From Amphirosellinia nigrospora (Eukaryota > Ascomycota > Sordariomycetes > Xylariales > Xylariaceae): DNA of 64,000 nucleotides. This document shows, one piece after another, positions 59,101 through 64,000 of this stretch. Under the pieces are notes generated by a model. It ran no database searches, was not told the DNA's origin, and saw nothing but the letters and a program-made list of their open reading frames with translations. Made by a program: the position numbers and the translations under genes. The stretch spans positions 9,149,569 through 9,213,568 of the forward strand of contig SCHM01000002.1 in assembly GCA_004123355.1 (NCBI GenBank), in the 5' to 3' direction. Within the stretch, counting starts at the first letter, position 1; each line of letters begins with the position of its first letter.

Positions 59101-62100
59101 TAGTTCGTTTTTATTATTTATAATATTATTTTTAACGATATTATAATTATAGTTTTATATTTAAATAAATTTTTAATTTTTTAATAACGCCGTTTAAATT
59201 TACGCTATATTTTAAAAATAATAAACGTATATATTTTTAAAATTATAAACGTTATTTATATTTTTAATATTTTTATAAAAAGTTATATATAATATATAAT
59301 ATTTTGCTACTTTTAATAAGCTAATTATATAGTTAAATATACTTTTATAATTTAAAAATATAGTATTAATTTTTTTAACTTTTAGCTTTTTAGCTAATAC
59401 GTATATAAATTTATTAATAAATATTATATAGCGTATATTTATTATTTATAAATTATTAAAATTAAGTTTATTATTTTTTTTTTAATTTAAATAATTAAAA
59501 TATTTTTAGTTAAAATTACTTTTTTATTATAAATTAATTAGTTTTATTAAAATATATATAGTTATTAAAACTTATATATTTAAAATATAGTTAGTAATTT
59601 AATTTATAAAAATAAAGCCTTAGCTTTATTTTAAAAAATATATTAATTTTTTAATTATACTATTTTAATATTAATTTATAAATAACGAAATAATAACGGT
59701 TATTTTTATTTTATTATAAAATATTTTTAAATCTTTATACTAAACTTTTTGCTACTATTATATATAAACGTAATATTTTTTTTAATATTTTATTAAGTTA
59801 AATATTTAAAATATTAATTTTTTATTTATTTATTATAAATATATTTTAATAATACTTTTGTTTTATTTTTTGTTTATATATTTTAAAAATATAATATTTA
59901 TTATTATTATTTATTATAAATAAAAAATATTTATATTTTTTAATCGAAACTAGTTTAATTTAGCTAAAGTTTATTTAAGTTATTTTTTTAAATAATTAGC
60001 TTTTTTAATAGCTTTTTTCGAAATATATTTTTAGCTTTAGCCCAATTATAAATAAAGCAAAAAAAATATTTAACTTTTTTAAGTTTAATATTAATATTTA
60101 TAATATATTTAATTATTTATATTAACTTTTTAGTACTAAAATAATATAGCTAACAGTACTAAAAATTAGCTTATTTTAAATTTTAAAAGTTATTTTTATT
60201 TTTTTCCTTAATAATAATTTAAACAATAATTTTTTAATATTTTAATTTTATTTATTATATTTAGCGTAAATTTTTATAGCTTTTTTTAAAGTTAATATAT
60301 TATATAAAGCTTTTTTTTTTTATATTTATAAAAAAAAACTACGCTATTATATATTAAAATTTATAATAGCTTTTTGCGGTTATTTTTTATAATATTTATT
60401 TAAATAACTTTTTTTTATATATATTATTTTTTTAAAAATATATTTAATAAAAATAATAAAATAAATAAAATATATTTTATTTATATTACGTTTATTTTTA
60501 TTAAAAGTTTTAAAGTTTTTTATAATAGTATTAATTTTTTAATTTATATAAGTTTATTTTTTATATAAACTATATATTTTTTTGTTTTTTTAATTAGATT
60601 TATTATTAATTTTTTTTCGAAATCGGCTTTATTATTATATATTTTTATATTTAATCCTATATTAAATAAAATATAACGTTTATATATTAAAATATAATAA
60701 TTTTTTAAAATATAAATATATTTAAAAGTACTATTATTTTTTTATATAATAACTTTAATATTTAGTTTATTATTATTAGTAATTTTAATATTTAATATGT
60801 TTTTTTAATTTAAATTGTTTAAAATTACTATTAAAAAAAGTATAAAAGTAAATATAGTTAAAATATTGCTATTATAGTTTTTTATTTAATAATTAGCTCG
60901 ATAATTAATTTTAAATTATTAATAATAATTAATTTTAAATTATTTTTAAATTTATTATTAAAGCTAACTTTTGCTTAATAAAAAAGTCTATTATTTTTAA
61001 TTAATAAATAAATTATTATAGTAAATAAGTTTATAGTTGTTTTTTTTTTTTATAAAAAAGTTTATAATAATTTTTTTATAAATAAGTTTACTGTTGTTTT
61101 TTTTTAGCTTAGTATAATTATTAAAGCTAAAGCTATTTTTAAATTAAGATTTTTAAATTAAAGTTTTTAAATTAAAGTTTTTTAAATTAAAGTTTTTTAA
61201 TTAAAGTTTTTAAATTAAAGTTTTTTAGCCGTAGTAACTTTTTAGCCTAAATTATTTTTATAACGTAGTTTTATTTATAATTAATATTATAATTATTTAA
61301 AATAAAAAAAAAAAACTAAATATAATAAAAAAAAAATAATATTTTATATTTAAAAATTTATTAAACTTTATAAAATATTTATATTTATATAAATAAAATA
61401 ACTAAAGTTATTTTCGAAGCTTATAAATAGTTTTAACTTTTAATAGTTTATTATAAATATTATAGGTTTTTAATCGTTTAAAGTTTTAATTTAGTTATTA
61501 TTATTTTTATTAGGGCAATTTTTAGCAATATAACTTTATTAGCCGTATTTAAAGCATTTAAGCTTTTTTTTTTATTATAATTTTTTTTTTTAAAATTAAA
61601 TTTAAAGTTTAATTTAATTTTTGCTTTTTTATTGCTTTTATTATAACTTTTATTTTATTAATAATATTATTATTAAACTTTTTTTTTTTATAGTTTTTAA
61701 TTTAACTTTTTTTTTATACGGTTTTTAAAATTATTATTAAATTTATCGACTAAATTTTAAATATAGCATTTTTTATATTTATAATTTAATAATAATATTA
61801 TATTAAATTATTGTTTTATTTTTTACTATAGCTATAAATATTATAACTTATTAGTTTATGCTATTTTTTTTTAGTTTTTATACTGCTTTATATTTTTAAA
61901 AAATTTAAATATAAAAAATACTAGATTTTTTTATTATATTTAAATAATCTATATATTTTTTTAGTATATTTAACTTATTATACTATAAGTTTTACTAAAG
62001 ATTTTAGTATATATAACCTTTTTTTAATGCTTTTAATTAGGTTTAAAAAAGCTAGTTTTAATATACTAATAATTACTTATATTAACATTAGTTTTTATAC

Positions 62101-63311
62101 GAACTAATAAAATTTTAAAATTATATTTAATAGTTTTTATAATAAAATAAATAATTAATAATAATTAATTTTTAAGCTTTTTTAAGTAGTTTTTTTATTA
62201 AGCTTTAGTTTAAATTTATATTATTATAGCTTAGTTTTATTTATAAATAAAAGCTTTTTTAAGTTTTTTATAATAAATAAGTTTATATTTAATATAAAAT
62301 ATTAAATTTTTTTAAATTTAACGATAATAATAATAAATCTAACGAATTTAAGTTTAAATCTAGAATAAAAAACTTTTTTTTTTTTTTTTTTAAACTTTTT
62401 TTAGTAAATTACGCTTCGGTTTTTTTTCTTTAAAATCGATCGATTTAAACTTTTTAAAAAACTTATTTATTTTTACCGCTTTATTTAAAAAGCCTAATAT
62501 TTTTTAATTATTTTTTAATAATATTATTTATTATTAAATATTTCAAATATATTTTTATTAGCTAGATTAGCTTAATTAACTAGATTAACTAGATCGATTA
62601 AAATTAACTTTTTATTTAATTTATTAATTTTTTTAAATTATCGATAATTTATTAAATTTATTTTTTATAAGCTTTATTTTATATTTTAAATTAATAGATT
62701 ATTTTTTAATCTTTTTTTAAAGTTTTTAATAACTTTATTATATTTTTTTCTTTTTAGTATAGTTTATTTTATATATTTTAAAATTATATATTATTTTTAG
62801 TTATTATTAAACGTTAATTTATTAATTAGTTATTTTATTAAATAAATATAATATTTTATTATTTTAATTTTTAAATTATAATAACTTTTTTAATTTTTTT
62901 TAGTTAGTATTTATTAACTTAAATTAATAACTAAAAATAGCTAAAATACGCTAATTAAACGTTTTAAAAATCGATTAATTATAAAATATATTAGCTACTA
63001 TATAAAAATAATATTAATACTAAAAAGTAATATTAGGTTAGTTAGCTTAATTAGTATATTATATTATTATATTTTTAGTTTTTAGTTATAAACTAAATAG
63101 GCTATTTTTTTATTAAATACTAGAAAATCTGCTTAAGCAGCTATAGTAGCTTAATATTTTTTTATCCTACGTAGAAAAAGCTTTTTTTACGCGTGCGCGT
63201 AATATCTAGCGCATATATAAAGCTACGTGCTATTATGCTATATAGCTACCTAGGCACTAGTAATTATATAATCTATTACTAGGCTAATCAAGTACTAGAT
63301 CTATATGTTAT
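56108..63311 (-). mobile_element. Third LTR-retrotransposon fossil
   Basis: Terminal repeats of roughly 310 bases at 56108-56421 and 63001-63311 share AGGTTAGTTAGCTTAATTAG and GCTTTTTTTACGCGTGC; the left copy starts TGTGGAAATAATG. A gag zinc-knuckle-like remnant on the minus strand (61512-61556) lies about 1.5 kb inside the right-hand repeat, so the element reads right to left. Copia or gypsy cannot be decided. It is old, RIP-saturated and broken throughout. Confidence 0.65.
61141..61227. repeat. Tandem repeat of about 14-15 bases
   Basis: About six copies of a unit like AAATTAAAGTTTTT with small length differences, inside the third retrotransposon fossil. Confidence 0.8.
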
Positions 63312-64000
63312 ATATAACTAAATAATATAGTTTTTTATAGTTTTCGTTAAAATTTATTTTAAAACCTTATATTTTTTAAAACTTTATACTTTCCTCGCAA
63401 GTTAACTTAATTAAAAAAAATACTTTAAAAAAATCTAAAAAAAATATTTTTAAAAACAAATAAAACTTAAATTCGGATAAAAAACTAGCTATTTAGCTAT
63501 TTACTTATTTTACTTATATTATAATTATTAACCCTTTACTTTTATTTTAAAAATATTAATTTAAACAATATTTTTGTTTTTAAAAAACTTACTTATTAAA
63601 AGTTATTCTTTAGAAAATTTTATAGCTTTTTTTTTTTACTTTTTTTTTTTTATTTTTTTTTTTTAAAAAATATTTTATTTTTAACAAAAAAAATTTAAAA
63701 ATAAAAACCGCATCCTAATATATTATTTTTTATTAAACCTAATTATATAATATAAAAGCTTTATTAAAAATAAAAAATATTATATTTGTTTTTAATATTT
63801 TTAAAACTTTAAAGTTATAATATATAATATTTTAATCTAACTACTTTTAAAGTTATTATAAATATTTATTAATTAAATATTTTAAATATATAAATAGCTT
63901 TATATTTTATATAATATTATTTAAAAATTTTTTAAAATATAAATTAATAATATCGTTAAAATTTAAACAAATTATAAATATAATATATTATTATACGTAA

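Larger units (their letters stand above)
41058..64000. other. RIP-type AT-saturated repeat block
   Basis: About 23 kb of extremely A/T-rich sequence with no usable open frames except in a small island at 54.77-55.48 kb. Duplicated segments inside it differ mainly by C-to-T and G-to-A, as expected from RIP on both strands. At least three LTR-retrotransposon fossils are recognisable from terminal repeats and are listed separately. Stretches 41058-41215, 55771-56107 and 63312-64000 hold only AT-rich sequence, including an (ATTT)n run near 55800-55830; I see nothing nameable in them. The block continues beyond the window. Confidence 0.9.

Noticed and set aside
41058-64000. Centromere as an explanation for the AT-rich block
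   Set aside because: AT-rich RIP-mutated retrotransposons do form centromeres in some fungi, but the block is cut by the window edge and nothing in the sequence separates a centromere from an ordinary dispersed RIP island.

Overview
This window comes from a filamentous ascomycete (Pezizomycotina). Genes carry short GT-AG introns of about 45 to 150 bases with CTAAC/CTGAC branch sites. They encode typical fungal proteins, and the right-hand third is an extremely AT-rich block of transition-mutated transposons, the classic footprint of repeat-induced point mutation (RIP). The recurrent intergenic motif TAGGTACCTAAGGTAGG is something I associate with Sordariomycetes, but the class-level placement is tentative.

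Layout, left to right. 1-1718: 5'-truncated translation elongation factor 1-alpha. 2153-4877 (-): mitochondrial inner-membrane regulator SLS1. 5365-6480: NSE3/MAGE subunit of the SMC5/6 complex. 6730-7087 (-): splicing factor SF3B subunit 5. 7626-9015: unknown Cys-rich protein. 9645-10329: ISD11. 11321-13443: long disordered acidic protein with an AT-hook-like motif. 14436-15562 (-): PAPS reductase. 18232-22294: very intron-rich homoaconitase (LYS4). 23232-24651: phosphoserine phosphatase. 25427-26301 (-): small mitochondrial membrane protein. 27486-28784: F-box protein. 30799-32834: DHHC palmitoyltransferase (ERF2-like). 34701-35819 (-): coiled-coil protein. 36104-37183 (-): Ser/Thr kinase. 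37540-39228: helical-bundle pseudokinase diverging from that kinase. 39.2-41 kb: intergenic, with a tRNA-derived repeat. 41-64 kb: RIP-saturated block with at least three LTR-retrotransposon fossils, one nested inside another, around a small island of normal base composition at 54.77-55.45 kb.

Most of the left 40 kb is core housekeeping: translation, mitochondrial gene expression and iron-sulfur assembly, splicing, genome maintenance, and sulfate, lysine and serine metabolism. ISD11 and LYS4 are linked biochemically because homoaconitase needs a 4Fe-4S cluster. The 34.7-39.2 kb stretch is accessory-like and may be a signalling or cell-death module.

Two signals stand out. First, seven of about eighteen introns in LYS4 share sequence with one another at both ends, and three share a core as well, which is what introner-like elements look like. 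Second, an apparently active kinase lies head-to-head with a helical-bundle plus pseudokinase protein, an arrangement that resembles RIPK3/MLKL. A caution applies throughout: many conserved genes, including the essential TEF1, show one-base frame breaks, often in runs of G or C. This suggests uncorrected assembly errors rather than real pseudogenes.
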